Assembly (NCBI RefSeq): GCF_009729035.1
Contig: NZ_CP045483.1
Coordinates: forward strand, 1,386,001-1,450,000
Source of the DNA: Stygiolobus azoricus
GTDB lineage: Archaea > Thermoproteota > Thermoprotei_A > Sulfolobales > Sulfolobaceae
Direction: 5' to 3'
Length of the DNA stretch: 64,000 nt
A program made the position numbers and the translations under genes. The notes below the pieces were generated by a model. That model made no database searches, was not told the DNA's origin, and worked only from the letters and a program-made list of their open reading frames with translations. The first letter of the stretch is position 1. Each line of letters starts with the position of its first letter. This document shows positions 1 through 8,768 of the stretch, piece by piece.

Positions 1-683
1 ACTTCCACCTTACCCCTGGGTTTAACCTCCTCGTATATTATGTCCCTCTTATTTACGTTAAAGTCATCATAGCCCCTCTTCACGACCAGAACCTTCTCTA
101 CCGGAGTCTTATACTCGTTAAGTAGTTTATCGACGAAGTCTTTTATCCTTATTTCGTTTCCGTTCCTGAAGCCCTTACTAGCTACTACTATTACTTTAGA
201 GTCACAATCGTTAAGCCTATAGGATAGTGTCTCAGCACTTAACCCCACGTAATGGATGACTAGAGTAGCGCCTAAACGGTGAACAGCTAAAGAGAAGTAT
301 AAAGCTTCTGGGATACTCGGCATTAAGAGCGAGACCTTCTCACCCTTGCTTATTCCCAACTCCTTTAATACGTAAGCTGCTCTATTCACTTCAAAGTATA
401 GGTCTCTGTAAGATATTGCCTTGCTCTCAAGCCTCTCGTTAACCCAATAAAATGCTACCTTATCTCCCTTTTCTGGTAAATGCCTATCAACGGCGTTATA
501 AGATATATTCAACAACCCGTTTACGTACCACTTCTCGAAAGGTGGATGACCTTCAATAATCTTATCAGGTCTCCTGAACCATGTTATCAGCTTCGCTTTT
601 TCAGCCCAGAATTTCTCAGGGTTCTTTTTAGCTTCCTCCCATTCTTTGATCACTTTCTCTAAACCATAAAACTTAGCGTCCAT
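1..683 (-). CDS. Acetyl-CoA / acyl-CoA synthetase (AMP-forming), N-terminal part, cut by window edge
   Basis: Reading leftward from the ATG at 683, the frame stays open to the window edge (about 227 codons). The N-terminus matches the acetyl-CoA synthetase family: a FWAEKA stretch near residue 25, then a W-Y-V-N-G-L-L-N-I-S-Y-N-A-V-D-R-H segment typical of the ACS N-terminal domain. Further on come a LYFEVNRAAYVLKELG helix and a K-G-E-K-V-S-L-L-M-P nucleotide-domain strand. The enzyme would activate a short carboxylic acid with ATP and CoA. In Sulfolobales this family includes acetyl-CoA and 3-hydroxypropionyl-CoA synthetases; the C-terminal part needed to choose is missing. It diverges from the acyl-CoA dehydrogenase at 762. 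Confidence 0.88.
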   Translation of the reverse strand, partial: MDAKFYGLEKVIKEWEEAKKNPEKFWAEKAKLITWFRRPDKIIEGHPPFEKWYVNGLLNISYNAVDRHLPEKGDKVAFYWVNERLESKAISYRDLYFEVNRAAYVLKELGISKGEKVSLLMPSIPEALYFSLAVHRLGATLVIHYVGLSAETLSYRLNDCDSKVIVVASKGFRNGNEIRIKDFVDKLLNEYKTPVEKVLVVKRGYDDFNVNKRDIIYEEVKPRGKVE

Positions 684-727
684 AAAATTATATTACATAA
701 GTTGTCATATATATTTTACTTTGCACA

Positions 728-737
728 TTTATTTATT
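728..737 (+). promoter_or_regulatory. TATA box for the acyl-CoA dehydrogenase
   Basis: TTTATTTATT is centred about 29 bases before the ATG at 762, the spacing expected for a leaderless crenarchaeal transcript. The rest of the 78-base divergent spacer (684-761) is AT-rich and would also hold the promoter of the leftward synthetase gene, around the ATATATAT tract near 705-712. Confidence 0.5.
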
Positions 738-761
738 AACAATTATTTCAAAAGATAACAT

Positions 762-1859
762 ATGAACGAACTGATCTTTGACTCCATAAGGGAATTCGTG
801 AAAAGACATGTAGAGCCCTTGGCAGTAAGAATTGACAAAGAGGACTGGTACCCCAGAGAGTTAGTAAGAAAAATGGGGGAGATGGGGTTTTTAGCACCTA
901 TGAGCGAAGGGCTTAGCCTACTTGACACGGCGTTGATCTTGAAGGAAATTGCTAAGGTTAGCGGTTCTGTAGCTCTCATACAAGACGCTCAGGGCGAACT
1001 GGTAACAGAACCACTGAGAGTTTATGGGGGAGATAAGTATATTGTGAATGCGCTTTCCAAGGGTGAGTTAATAGGTGCTTTCGCCCTCAGCGAACCTCAG
1101 GGAGGAAGTGATGTTGCTTCAATTAAGACGAGGGCAGAAAAAGTCAACGGGAAGTGGGTGATCAAAGGGAAGAAGATGTGGACTACTCAAGGTCTTTATG
1201 CCGATGTGTACCTCGTTGCGGCAAAGACCGGAGAAAACGGCCTTAAGTCTATAACTACTTTTCTAGTACGAAAAGGAGAATGTGTAAAGGTGAATAAGAT
1301 AGAAGTGATGGGAAACAGAGGCACTGGTACGGCTGAAGTTGAGTTCAACAACTGTGAAGCTGACAATATCGTAGGTGAAGTTAACAAGGGCTGGGAGGTA
1401 GTCAAGTACGCCCTTCTAGTGGGAAGGGTTGCGATCTCAGCGATAGCTCTAGGTTTAGCTGAAGGAGCTTTAGAGGAAGCTCTCGAGTGGGCAAAGAGTA
1501 GGGAACTGTTTGGAACCAAACTCGTGGAAAAGCAAGGTATACAGTGGTATTTGGCAGAAAGTGTAGCTCAGCTAGCTTCCCTTAATGCGTTATTAAAGTC
1601 GGTAGCCAAGACTGAGGACGTTTTCAAGGACGAAGGAAAAATTGCGGTGTTGAAGTATTTGTCAACGAGAATTGCGACCGACATTGTGGATAAAGCTGTA
1701 CAAATCATGGGTGGAATGGGTTATGCTAAAGGAACTAAATGCGAGAGGGCTTACAGAGATGTAAGATTAGGAAGAATAGGAGAGGGGACAGATGAAGTAC
1801 AGTTAGGGATAATCTTCAAGATAATTAATAAAGAGGGACTCAAATACTTTTCAGAATAA
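762..1859 (+). CDS. Acyl-CoA dehydrogenase
   Basis: This 365-residue FAD flavoprotein would oxidise an acyl-CoA to the 2-enoyl-CoA. The family signature AFALSEPQGGSD lies at residues 106-117 (acyl-CoA and flavin contacts). The C-terminal domain has MGGMGY and RIGEGTDEVQ, where the family's dimer and FAD-binding residues sit. Length is close to the family's usual 380. The ATG at 762 is supported by a TATA box at 728-737. It stands alone on the plus strand, divergent from an acyl-CoA synthetase, which suggests a shared role in short-chain acyl-CoA use. The substrate cannot be read from the sequence. Confidence 0.92.
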   Translation: MNELIFDSIREFVKRHVEPLAVRIDKEDWYPRELVRKMGEMGFLAPMSEGLSLLDTALILKEIAKVSGSVALIQDAQGELVTEPLRVYGGDKYIVNALSKGELIGAFALSEPQGGSDVASIKTRAEKVNGKWVIKGKKMWTTQGLYADVYLVAAKTGENGLKSITTFLVRKGECVKVNKIEVMGNRGTGTAEVEFNNCEADNIVGEVNKGWEVVKYALLVGRVAISAIALGLAEGALEEALEWAKSRELFGTKLVEKQGIQWYLAESVAQLASLNALLKSVAKTEDVFKDEGKIAVLKYLSTRIATDIVDKAVQIMGGMGYAKGTKCERAYRDVRLGRIGEGTDEVQLGIIFKIINKEGLKYFSE

Positions 1860-1889
1860 GAGTTAAGAGGGTATATGATAATCCCGTTT

Positions 1890-1936
1890 GTCCCTACACT
1901 CTCATTTCAATCATTTTATGTATCAAGTGTAGGGAC
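1890..1936 (-). other. Terminal hairpin of module copy A
   Basis: GTCCCTACAC at 1890-1899 and its exact reverse complement GTGTAGGGAC at 1927-1936 enclose 27 bases. The same arms occur at 19502-19548. Subterminal palindromes of this kind are recognised by IS200/IS605 TnpA. In RNA the stem could instead be part of a guide-RNA scaffold or a terminator. Confidence 0.7.
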
Positions 1937-2106
1937 TTAGCCCTCAACCACCTACCAGGTGGGTCATGGGACTCCTTCGAGCCCAACGGCACGGTGCTCA
2001 CATCACCATGTACTGGGCTTGGAACATTGCTCCCATCACCCCGTAGGCGTAGGTTCAACACAACATCCCTAACCACTTCTCCCTCCCCTTGGGGCATTGC
2101 CCCCAT
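1894..2106 (-). pseudogene. TnpB-like C-terminal open frame (copy A)
   Basis: A 70-codon frame with an RDVVLNLRLRGDGSN segment resembles the last RuvC motif of TnpB (R-D-V/A-N/V-A-x-N), where the Asp is catalytic. The rest of TnpB, including the cysteine zinc finger, is absent. The frame ends at the same stop as copy B (19326-19544) and differs from it by scattered substitutions and in-frame loss of two codons. Retention of the open frame in both copies suggests constraint on either the peptide or the RNA. It is probably not a functional protein by itself. Confidence 0.45.
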
Positions 2107-2183
2107 CGGGTTGGTAAACCTCCTTAGTTCTCATCATCTTTTTCACGAAATTAATTTCAATGAATATAAAAAGACTTCTATTG

Positions 2184-2336
2184 TTATGAAAAAGGACTCA
2201 GCCCCACTCTTTCAGACGGTTTTCCAAGCCACATGACTAACTTCCCACCAAACATAGCCCGGGAGCCAATGACGAGAACTACTGGAAGAGAACCCTTATC
2301 CTTTAGGGAAAGAGTTCGAAGACAGAGTCTTTCCAT
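2184..2336 (-). other. Coding-like 50-codon frame next to module copy A
   Basis: On the minus strand an ATG at 2336 opens 50 codons rich in ordinary protein composition (for example V-V-L-V-I-G-S-R-A-M-F-G-G-K). The frame ends with TAA inside the edge of the repeat module. I recognise no family. It may be a fragment of the gene into which the module inserted, or chance. The remainder of 2202-2397 shows a GC-richer patch with a CCCTTATCCTTTAGGG hairpin at 2293-2308 and nothing else I can name. Confidence 0.25.
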
Positions 2337-2397
2337 AACTCGTTTTCCCGTTTAATGTCAGATAGCCGTATTAACTTTGAGTGAAATATTATAATTT

Positions 2398-3081
2398 ATG
2401 AAAATGTTATTAATTGGAATAATTGTAGTCTTAGCACTTGGTGCAAGTATAGGCGGATACGCACTAATGAACCATATGTTCGGTAATTACGGGCTAAGTC
2501 CTTATTCACAAAGTTATAATGGGAACGGCTATCCAACTACCTACGGTACGTTAATTCCCGTTCAACAAGCAATAACTTTAATGAAATCACCTCCAAGCTA
2601 TGTCCACGTATTTACAAATAATAACAGTATTGTATTTACATCTCAAGAGATAAACTTAGTAGTTCTTACAATGGGTCATAAAAGAGCTGAAAACTTGACG
2701 GGTAGACCCTCTCCTACTGATGGAAATGTGTTTGTAATATACGGGCTAATCAACCCGACCTTAATAATCCCGCAAGGTGCTACAATTCATGTGACCGTTA
2801 TTAATCTAGATGCTGGGGATTATCACAATTTCGTCATAACTACTGAAGCTCCTCCTTATTCCTACAACCTAATGATGGGAGGAGGAATGATGCAAGGAGG
2901 AATGATGAATGGTGGTAGGTTCATAACTATGATGCCTCTTCTACCTCCAGCTAACTATCAGACCGGCTATGCCCATGAATTTCAGTACACTTTTACATTA
3001 CACCAAGGAGAGTTCTGGTATATTTGCACTTATCCCGGTCATGCTGAAGGTGGAATGTACGGGGAGATAATAGTAGCATGA
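2398..3081 (+). CDS. Rusticyanin/sulfocyanin-like blue copper protein
   Basis: This 227-residue protein has an N-terminal hydrophobic segment (residues 3-24) that would anchor it outside the cytoplasmic membrane. The C-terminal half is a cupredoxin with the type 1 copper ligands visible: His143 (in DYHNF), Cys210 (in YICTYPGH), His215 and Met220 (in GGMYG). Such proteins shuttle electrons to haem-copper oxidases in acidophiles. Unusual is a Met/Gly-rich loop at residues 159-173 between the first ligand and the C-terminal cluster. The gene is 10 bases upstream of a membrane protein that also has Met/Gly clusters, so the two probably form an operon. Rusticyanin-like versus sulfocyanin-like is not settled. 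Confidence 0.85.
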   Translation: MKMLLIGIIVVLALGASIGGYALMNHMFGNYGLSPYSQSYNGNGYPTTYGTLIPVQQAITLMKSPPSYVHVFTNNNSIVFTSQEINLVVLTMGHKRAENLTGRPSPTDGNVFVIYGLINPTLIIPQGATIHVTVINLDAGDYHNFVITTEAPPYSYNLMMGGGMMQGGMMNGGRFITMMPLLPPANYQTGYAHEFQYTFTLHQGEFWYICTYPGHAEGGMYGEIIVA

Positions 3082-3091
3082 GGAGATAAAT

Positions 3092-3418
3092 ATGGAAAAC
3101 TATCAAGTCTTAGGTCTAATAGGTTCACTTCTCCTTATATTGGGATTCTTTATCATGCCCATGTTTTATTATGGTGGAATGATGGGAGGCATGATGGGGT
3201 ATTACGGAGGTCCTATGCATTTCGGATTTCCCTTCTTAATAGCAATACCAGCTCTAGTTCTGGGTCTCATTGGTTCACTCATTAATGATAGGCAAATAGG
3301 AGGAATATTGCTCCTTATTGCTGCCGTTCTGTCTTTACCCGTATTTTTCGGCTTATTCGGAATCTCGTTCGTGTTATTGTTAATAGCTGGGATTTTGGCA
3401 CTGTCAAAAAGAAGTTAA
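3092..3418 (+). CDS. Small Met/Gly-rich membrane protein, partner of the blue copper protein
   Basis: This 108-residue protein has about three hydrophobic segments (residues 9-28, 46-65 and 72-103). The extracytoplasmic-looking loop between the first two is rich in Met, Gly and Tyr (MFYYGGMMGGMMGYYGG, residues 25-41). Met-rich loops often bind Cu(I). The start lies 10 bases after the copper protein's stop, with GAGGAGAT just ahead, consistent with translation from a shared transcript. A role in copper delivery or docking is inference; no family is recognised. Confidence 0.7.
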   Translation: MENYQVLGLIGSLLLILGFFIMPMFYYGGMMGGMMGYYGGPMHFGFPFLIAIPALVLGLIGSLINDRQIGGILLLIAAVLSLPVFFGLFGISFVLLLIAGILALSKRS

Positions 3419-3583
3419 AACATTTTTGTTACGTAAACTATAGACCTCCCTAAGTTTAATAGAGTTAAGAGATTCTAAAGTTCCTCATGTTACCTCACAT
3501 AGTCTCTTCCGTAGTCATAAATGTTCAATACTCTTGAGGAAGAATATAAAGAAAAGAAAAAAGAAAACGATAACTTCTGGTTC

Positions 3584-3925
3584 TCAAGATCTTGCTACTT
3601 CTCCCAGTTCCTTGAATATTAGATTGAAGTCGGCCTCGGATAACTTTACAAACACTCCATAGTGTCCCATAACACATACGGCATAGTCACCTGCTGCTAC
3701 TGCCCAGCCGTGGAACGGTGTCCACTTCATCTTAGTTAACATGGTGAATCCTTCTGCCTCCATACTACCCATCAACGTGTTTGCTGCACACATCTTGGCT
3801 ACTAGTTCAGCTATATCCTTTGGTATGTCACCTTTGTATCCCAGTAATTTACCATCCGCCGAGAAATGACCTGCAGCTATTACTCCCTTTATCTTCATTA
3901 ACCTTTCGAGTTTTTCCTCACTCAT
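3584..3925 (-). CDS. DUF2173 family protein
   Basis: This 113-residue soluble protein matches DUF2173, a roadblock/profilin-like family common in Sulfolobales. The order is an opening KLERLMKIKGVIAAGHFSADGKLL, a central helix A-x-L-V-A-K-M-C-A-A-N, and a closing strand pair around Y-A-V-C-V-M-G-H-Y-G-V-F. Two cysteines (residues 44 and 84) are visible. The function of the family is unknown. An AT-rich promoter with a TATAATAAAA tract lies about 20 bases before the ATG at 3925. It is transcribed alone. Confidence 0.75.
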   Translation of the reverse strand: MSEEKLERLMKIKGVIAAGHFSADGKLLGYKGDIPKDIAELVAKMCAANTLMGSMEAEGFTMLTKMKWTPFHGWAVAAGDYAVCVMGHYGVFVKLSEADFNLIFKELGEVARS

Positions 3926-4164
3926 TTTTGTTCACTTTTTATTATATCAATTATTAATATAAGATTTTTGCAAAACTCTTTTTAATTTCAAATAAATTAT
4001 AACATATTTCTTTTCATTCTATCATGATAATAATGATAAATTATTCATAGTAGACTTAAAGACTATGAAATGTTTTGATAGTAAAGTTTATATAATAAAA
4101 TTCTTTAATTTTAATAAGAATAATTTAAAAGGTAAAAATTCTAATTATTTACTCCAACTTTATA

Positions 4165-4620
4165 CTATCCCATACTCTCTAATTCCCTTATCACTTTTAG
4201 TGCCTCACTTACGTGAGATGAAGGGTTTAACTGAGAGGAGTAAATATGGATAATTCGCCCATCGGTGTCTATCACAAAAGTCACTCTAGGCGGTATAAGT
4301 AAGCCTTTGACGCTGTATAACTCCCTTATCTTACCTTCTGTGTCAGATACCAATATGAACGGTAATTTATATTTCTCCTTAAACTTTTTATGAGAGTCTA
4401 CATTATCACCGCTTACACCGATTACAACAGCGCTAAGCCTCTGGAGGTCATTATACCTATCACGGAAAGACATTGCTTCAACTCTACATCCTGGAGTATC
4501 GTCCTTAGGGTAAAAGTAGAGAATTACAAACTTCCCTCGGAAGTCCGAAAGTCTTATTTTTCTTCCTTCGTCAGTAATTCCTTCAAAATCAGGAGCCTGA
4601 TCACCTATTTTTAGTTTCAC
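4165..4620 (-). CDS. bcp: Peroxiredoxin, Bcp/PrxQ type
   Basis: This 151-residue thiol peroxidase reduces hydrogen and organic peroxides. The thioredoxin fold shows the peroxidatic site [10 protein letters not shown] with Cys45. The resolving cysteine that many Bcp proteins carry five residues later is absent (R-V-E-A-M follows), and no other cysteine is seen, so it would work as a 1-Cys enzyme using an external thiol. [17 protein letters not shown] segment at about 74-89 is typical of the family. It is a single gene. Confidence 0.9.
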   Translation of the reverse strand: MKLKIGDQAPDFEGITDEGRKIRLSDFRGKFVILYFYPKDDTPGCRVEAMSFRDRYNDLQRLSAVVIGVSGDNVDSHKKFKEKYKLPFILVSDTEGKIRELYSVKGLLIPPRVTFVIDTDGRIIHIYSSQLNPSSHVSEALKVIRELESMG

Positions 4621-4725
4621 ATGATCTTAACGTATTTTTCGTATTTAATTTTGCTTACAAAATAGTCCTACCGTCTCCTTCTATAACGTATTGTAAAGAG
4701 ATAAATATAAAGGAACTAGCACTTG

Positions 4726-4871
4726 CTAAGCGTAAATGAAAAGTCTACCTCTAATTACTAGATGAACAACTCTATAAATCTTGGAAAGTTCATAAGCTTC
4801 TAGAAAATCTCTGTATAGTCTTCCCCTCGAGGGACGTAAAAGATTACATCAGGATCCATGTGATCTGAAAT
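4726..4871 (-). pseudogene. Decayed fragment, paralogous to the fragment at 5650-6003
   Basis: Read leftward from 4871 the sequence gives ISDHMDPDVIFYVPRG. After a frameshift it continues as a stretch ending in a L-V-I-R-G-R-L motif. The neighbouring fragment at 5650-6003 reads ISDHLDPDVDFYAPPG and then LLVRGRL, so the two are paralogous remains. In-frame stops (TAG) and the frameshift show decay. The family is not recognised. The rest of the 4621-4913 gap shows only the upstream sequence of RNase HI. Confidence 0.55.
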
Positions 4872-4913
4872 CTAACTTAGCAATAACATTTTTTAAACAA
4901 AACTACAAGATAA

Positions 4914-5378
4914 ATGAACCTTGTGATAGTGGGTTACTTTGACGGATTATGCGAGCCAAAAAACCCAGGGGGAATAGCAACCTTCGGTTATCTCATAATC
5001 TTGGATAACGGAGAAAAAATAAAAGGTTATGGGCTAGCTGCAAAGCCTTTCTCAAAGGACTCTACTAATAACGTAGCTGAATATACGGGAATAATATGCC
5101 TAATGGAGGAGCTGAAAAGACTCAATGCATTTCAGCCTATAATTAGAGGCGACTCTCAACTTGTGGTAAAGCAGTTAAACGGAGAGTATAGAGTTAAGGC
5201 ACAGAGAATTATACCTTTATATAAGAGGGCTTTAGAGTTGAAAGAGGAATTAGATGCTAAAGTAGAATGGGTGCCTAGAGAGTTAAACACCGAAGCAGAT
5301 TACCTAAGTAGGGTTGCTTATGATTTAGTTGTAAAAGGAAAACTTACTGATGTAGGATGCAAAATTTTTGATCATTAA
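4914..5378 (+). CDS. rnhA: Ribonuclease HI (archaeal type 1)
   Basis: This 154-residue enzyme would cleave RNA in RNA/DNA hybrids (crenarchaeal relatives also cut double-stranded RNA). The four catalytic acidic residues are visible: Asp10 (GYFDG), Glu56 (NNVAEY), Asp80 (IRGDSQ) and Asp129 (NTEADYLS). There is no N-terminal hybrid-binding domain. Length matches the Sulfolobus enzyme class of about 150 residues. It lies between two decayed paralogous fragments on the opposite strand. Confidence 0.93.
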   Translation: MNLVIVGYFDGLCEPKNPGGIATFGYLIILDNGEKIKGYGLAAKPFSKDSTNNVAEYTGIICLMEELKRLNAFQPIIRGDSQLVVKQLNGEYRVKAQRIIPLYKRALELKEELDAKVEWVPRELNTEADYLSRVAYDLVVKGKLTDVGCKIFDH

Positions 5379-5386
5379 AAATACGT

Positions 5387-5572
5387 TTAATAATAGTAAG
5401 CAGCTGATAGACTGACTCCTCCCAGCCTTAGAAGGGCTTTCGGTTCTTCTTTACTGGAGAGATATATTTGTGAGCCATTAGAGTAGCAATTTGTGAATAT
5501 AACTAATCCGATATAAAGAAGTTGAGCATTAGTGAAAAACTGAGCGTTATTAAAGGAAAACGATGTTAACAT
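5387..5572 (-). pseudogene. Small hypothetical frame, probable gene remnant
   Basis: The frame has 61 codons, with a Tyr-rich end (SLSAAYYY) that looks like the true C-terminus of a larger exported-type protein, and a hydrophobic patch (LLYIGLVIFTN). It lies in line with the decayed fragments at 4726-4871 and 5650-6003 on the same strand, so it may be the tail of one of them. No family is recognised, and coding status is uncertain. Confidence 0.3.
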
Positions 5573-5649
5573 TATGTGTTAATGACTGATACATAAAACC
5601 ATTGTTGAGAGGTTAAGTTAACTAGTCTCATGTTTTTAAACGCTACAAT

Positions 5650-6003
5650 CTAACCAAAGGTAGATACTTCCATTATTGATGTTTGCACCACGGCATTATT
5701 ACTTGTTACTGTCTGAATTTCAATAAACGAATATTCTGTTCCCGTTATAAACACTGGAGGAGTATTTCCGTTGTTTGAAGTATTTACACCGAGTCCGTCA
5801 ACTTCTACGATGAAATGAAGAGAAGGTTCAAGCGTTATAGGTAATGAATCGGATGCATACAATCTACCTCTAACTAATAGATTATCTACGCCGTAAACTT
5901 TAGACAGAAGCATGAATTCTTGAAATGCTTGCGTGGAATCAGTTCCCGGTGGCGCATAAAAATCAACATCTGGATCAAGATGATCAGAGATTATTATTGG
6001 TAT
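5650..6003 (-). pseudogene. Truncated gene remnant, unknown family
   Basis: The frame is open from a stop at 6004-6006 to 5650 (117 codons), but the only ATG is internal, at 5913. Coding-like sequence upstream of that ATG (PIIISDHLDPDVDFYAPPG) is shared with the remnant at 4726-4871, so the natural start is lost. The remainder is beta-rich (FIVEVDGLGVNTSNNG). It may be an exported protein. The function is unknown. Confidence 0.45.
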
Positions 6004-6228
6004 TCAACAACGTATTTGCTAAAGCAAGTTATAAGTTTTTTATATTTACAAAGCAGAATCTCTAAGAATAAAGCCTCATTGATTAACTAAAACAATCCCG
6101 ATAGTGCTTATACGTTAACTGTGAGGAGAAATTTAAAAACATTGTACGTTTTAAGAAAATCTTTATTATATGAAAGAAGAACTACACCAATTTACTCATA
6201 AAAAAGGATCGAAATAGTTTTAAAGTTA

Positions 6229-7203
6229 TTAGAAACCCGGATTAAATTTTACTACAGTCCTTACCATCTGACCGTTAGATAAATATAATAAGACGATGTA
6301 AGTGTTACCGGGTGTTAAATTCGTAGCCTGAGGAAATCTTATAGTGACTTCATTTTGTCCTTGATTTAAGGTGCTTGGATACACTTGAGTAGTGTAAATA
6401 GTAGTGCTTTCAATAGAAGCTCCAGTTATTGATAAACCGTATCTATTCGCCATAAGGGTTACTTTGGCTTCACCGTTTTGGTTAATTTGACCTATCCCTA
6501 TCTGATATACATCAGTACTTGCAGGGGGTATATTAGGAACAGGTTGCGAGCCGTATGTTGGTTGAGTGCTATACGGGGGATACCCTCCTTGGGGAGTTCC
6601 AGCAGGTGGATAAGCTGAAGCCGGATATCCACTACTCGGTCCGTACGTTAGTCTTCTCACTATCTCGTCTACGCTTATATATGTTAATATCCAGCCTATA
6701 AAGGAAATACCTGGTATAATTATTAAGATTCCACCAATCTTCATCATATCGTTTGAATAAACCCCTCCTAAGTTGTATATTGTTATGCCTATCAGCAAGT
6801 AACCTACGAAAGTGACTATTGCACCTAGTAATGCTAAAACCCCTCCTATAGCAGCTAACGCTAAGCTACTCGCACTAAATATAGAAGCAGCTACACCTAT
6901 AACGGCCAATAAACCCCCTATAAAGGATATCAGTATTCCAAATGGTAGTATTTTTAACCCAGTGAAGCCGTTATTAACATCTTTCCCAGTCATAGCAAAC
7001 GATTGGAATGTTGTTCTCAGTTTAGGAATTCCTATTATAAATAGTAGTATTAAACTAACTATGGAAACTATTGCACCAACACTTGCGAAAAGTCCTATAT
7101 ATCCTAAAAGCGTGATAATGATAAACCACAAAGATGCGTCCTTTAATTGCTGCAGTGCATTAACGTCTTGATAATATGGAGAGTTAGGTAATGGATTGCT
7201 CAT
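6229..7203 (-). CDS. DUF973 family membrane protein
   Basis: This 324-residue protein belongs to DUF973, a family largely confined to Sulfolobales. The N-terminal ~185 residues form five or so hydrophobic segments with a FTGLKILPFG stretch typical of the family. A Pro/Gly/Tyr-rich linker follows (residues ~195-230: YPPAG, GGYPPYS). A beta-rich C-terminal domain of ~95 residues (G-E-A-K-V-T-L start) looks Ig-like and would lie in the cytoplasm or outside. The role is unknown. It is transcribed singly; the ATG at 7203 is followed upstream by an AT-rich spacer. Confidence 0.85.
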   Translation of the reverse strand: MSNPLPNSPYYQDVNALQQLKDASLWFIIITLLGYIGLFASVGAIVSIVSLILLFIIGIPKLRTTFQSFAMTGKDVNNGFTGLKILPFGILISFIGGLLAVIGVAASIFSASSLALAAIGGVLALLGAIVTFVGYLLIGITIYNLGGVYSNDMMKIGGILIIIPGISFIGWILTYISVDEIVRRLTYGPSSGYPASAYPPAGTPQGGYPPYSTQPTYGSQPVPNIPPASTDVYQIGIGQINQNGEAKVTLMANRYGLSITGASIESTTIYTTQVYPSTLNQGQNEVTIRFPQATNLTPGNTYIVLLYLSNGQMVRTVVKFNPGF

Positions 7204-7836
7204 ATAAGTGTAATTTCTTAATATTGAAATATAAATCTACTCCTATATTCTAGTTTAGAAATTAATTTAATATAAAAACTTAGAATTGTTAAAAAGTGTT
7301 TTGAGTTTTAAGGTAATGCTATTTATCATTTCATTATATAGAGCGATTGACGTTGATTAATACAATAGACGTAAATTTAGATTTACTTGGCTAAAATACA
7401 TCTTTAGCCTATTACGGGAATTAACATAGCCTTAATGATCGCGTTTAAGAACGTTACTATTCTTAACTTTAGCTTAGGTAATCACTATTAACCGATATTT
7501 CGTTATTACCATATCTTTTACCTAACCTTGTGAACGAGATAACCCCAACATAGTTTTACACCATCATCTAATCTCTAAGTACCTGAAATGAACCCATTTC
7601 GCTAAAGGGAAGAACCATTCGTGGAAATTTTTACAAAAACAGATGTTAAGAGGGCTAAAAGTTTAATCCTTTCAATGTGGAGACTTCAGATCCCTAACAT
7701 TATAACTGCTCCCCCCTTCGGCATACTCGTCCGTTCTGATGCCCGTTTAATGATATGTCCAGTGTAAAGTTATAATGTATTACGCCTCTATCGTCAAGGA
7801 AATAAGTTAAATATTCTTTGAATAAAGAAATATATT
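7204..7836. other. Gene-free spacer
   Basis: These 630 bases contain no convincing gene on either strand. The first half is AT-rich with many stops. A GC-richer patch at about 7700-7760 contains only a ~30-codon frame and no recognisable motif. The right end holds the promoter of the gene at 7837. Confidence 0.5.
7806..7815 (+). promoter_or_regulatory. TATA box for the gene at 7837
   Basis: GTTAAATATT is centred 26 bases before the ATG at 7837, which fits a leaderless transcript and supports that start. Confidence 0.5.
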
Positions 7837-8154
7837 ATGGACGAAAAAGAAATAGTTCTTACCGCTTTGGAGCAAGTTGACAAATGGTACGTCCAATTAG
7901 CAGGAATAAAAGAAGATACTTTGTTAATAGTGTCAAAGAAACCAGTACCAGAAAAACTAGTGGTAAACGGAAAGGAGTACAACGTTAAGTATTACACACC
8001 AGAACAATACATCGAGACCATTAAGGTGAATGAAGAAGAATTTAGGAGTTTTCACATATACTATTTCGTGAAGATTTACATGAGAAAAGTACTGGACATT
8101 CTAACCCAACTGGAAGTAGAAAAGATGAGCCTAAATGAAAACCAACTGAGGTAA
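7837..8154 (+). CDS. Conserved-looking hypothetical protein, 105 residues
   Basis: The protein opens with an amphipathic helix (EKEIVLTALEQVDKW), then a beta strand pair around TLLIVSKKPVP and a K-x-Y-N-V-K-Y-Y segment, and ends with charged helices. The alternation resembles a minimal nucleotidyltransferase-like fold, but the catalytic G-S and D-x-D residues are missing, so I do not assign it. The start is supported by a TATA box 26 bases upstream. It converges with the ligase remnant at 8162. Confidence 0.55.
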   Translation: MDEKEIVLTALEQVDKWYVQLAGIKEDTLLIVSKKPVPEKLVVNGKEYNVKYYTPEQYIETIKVNEEEFRSFHIYYFVKIYMRKVLDILTQLEVEKMSLNENQLR

Positions 8155-8161
8155 GAAAAAA

Positions 8162-8482
8162 TTACTTTATGGCAACTCTTTTAGATTTTCCCTCCCACCT
8201 GGGTAGACCTTTCACGAACCGGATATCTGCATGAACGAAAGCTACAGCTTGAATATCTGCAGCTATCAACTCTTCAGACGGTTTATCCGTTTCGATCAGT
8301 ATCTCGAACTTAGCAGGCTCCTTAGTAAATACCAACTGGTATTCTCTAATTTCCGGATACTTCACTAACACCTCGTTTATCGCCGTTGGATAAATCTTTA
8401 CCCCCTTGTAAAATATTACGTCATTCACCCGTCCATAGGTCATGTTAATTAGCTTTTTTATTCTCCTTATTTCGCTGCCTAG
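8162..8482 (-). pseudogene. Phenylacetate-CoA-ligase-like C-terminal fragment
   Basis: The 93 codons after the ATG at 8443 read GRVNDVIFYKGVKIYPTAINEVL, which matches the start of the C-terminal AMP-ligase domain in phenylacetate-CoA ligases (PaaK-type GRxDDMxxxxGxNxFP). Coding continues upstream in frame for 13 more codons to a stop at 8483-8485, so the large N-terminal adenylation domain is gone. It is most likely a remnant. About 280 bases upstream (8483-8762) show no further ligase sequence in a readable frame and no other gene. Confidence 0.7.
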
Positions 8483-8768
8483 TTATCCACGTTGTTATTT
8501 CTTAACTTCAAATTTAACTAGTAAATTCCGTTTCCGAGAATAGTAGAAATCTCGAAAAACTAACTTAAAGCCACTGTAATACCCTAAAACTGTCAGATTT
8601 AATAGTCAACAGCTTCAACATGTTGAAAGAATGTAAAGTTTCCAATAAATTCCAGGGGGAAGTTAGGATTGTGAAATAGAACGTACGAGTCAGGCTAACT
8701 CTTTTTAGGAAAATACGCGATTTATTTTACGAAAGTATTAAAAGTTAGGATTTCACACGTTTGTGGAA

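Larger units (their letters stand above)
1886..2201 (-). mobile_element. IS200/IS605-like 3'-end module, copy A (inverted relative to copy B)
   Basis: On the minus strand this ~316-base block aligns by eye along its whole length with 19223-19552 on the plus strand. Sequence beyond both edges does not match. It starts near a TCCTTTTTCATAA tract, carries a short AT-rich leader, then a GC-richer open frame, and ends in a perfect 10-base-pair palindrome. The end hairpin and a TnpB-like RDVV..LNL motif suggest the 3' end of an IS200/IS605-family element, the region that in intact elements also yields the guide RNA. No transposase gene is present here. Family assignment is inference. Confidence 0.55.

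Noticed and set aside
7673-7768. GC-richer patch with a 30-codon frame in the 7204-7836 spacer, considered as an IS end or CRISPR leader
   Set aside because: No repeat unit, no palindrome and no second copy found in the window.
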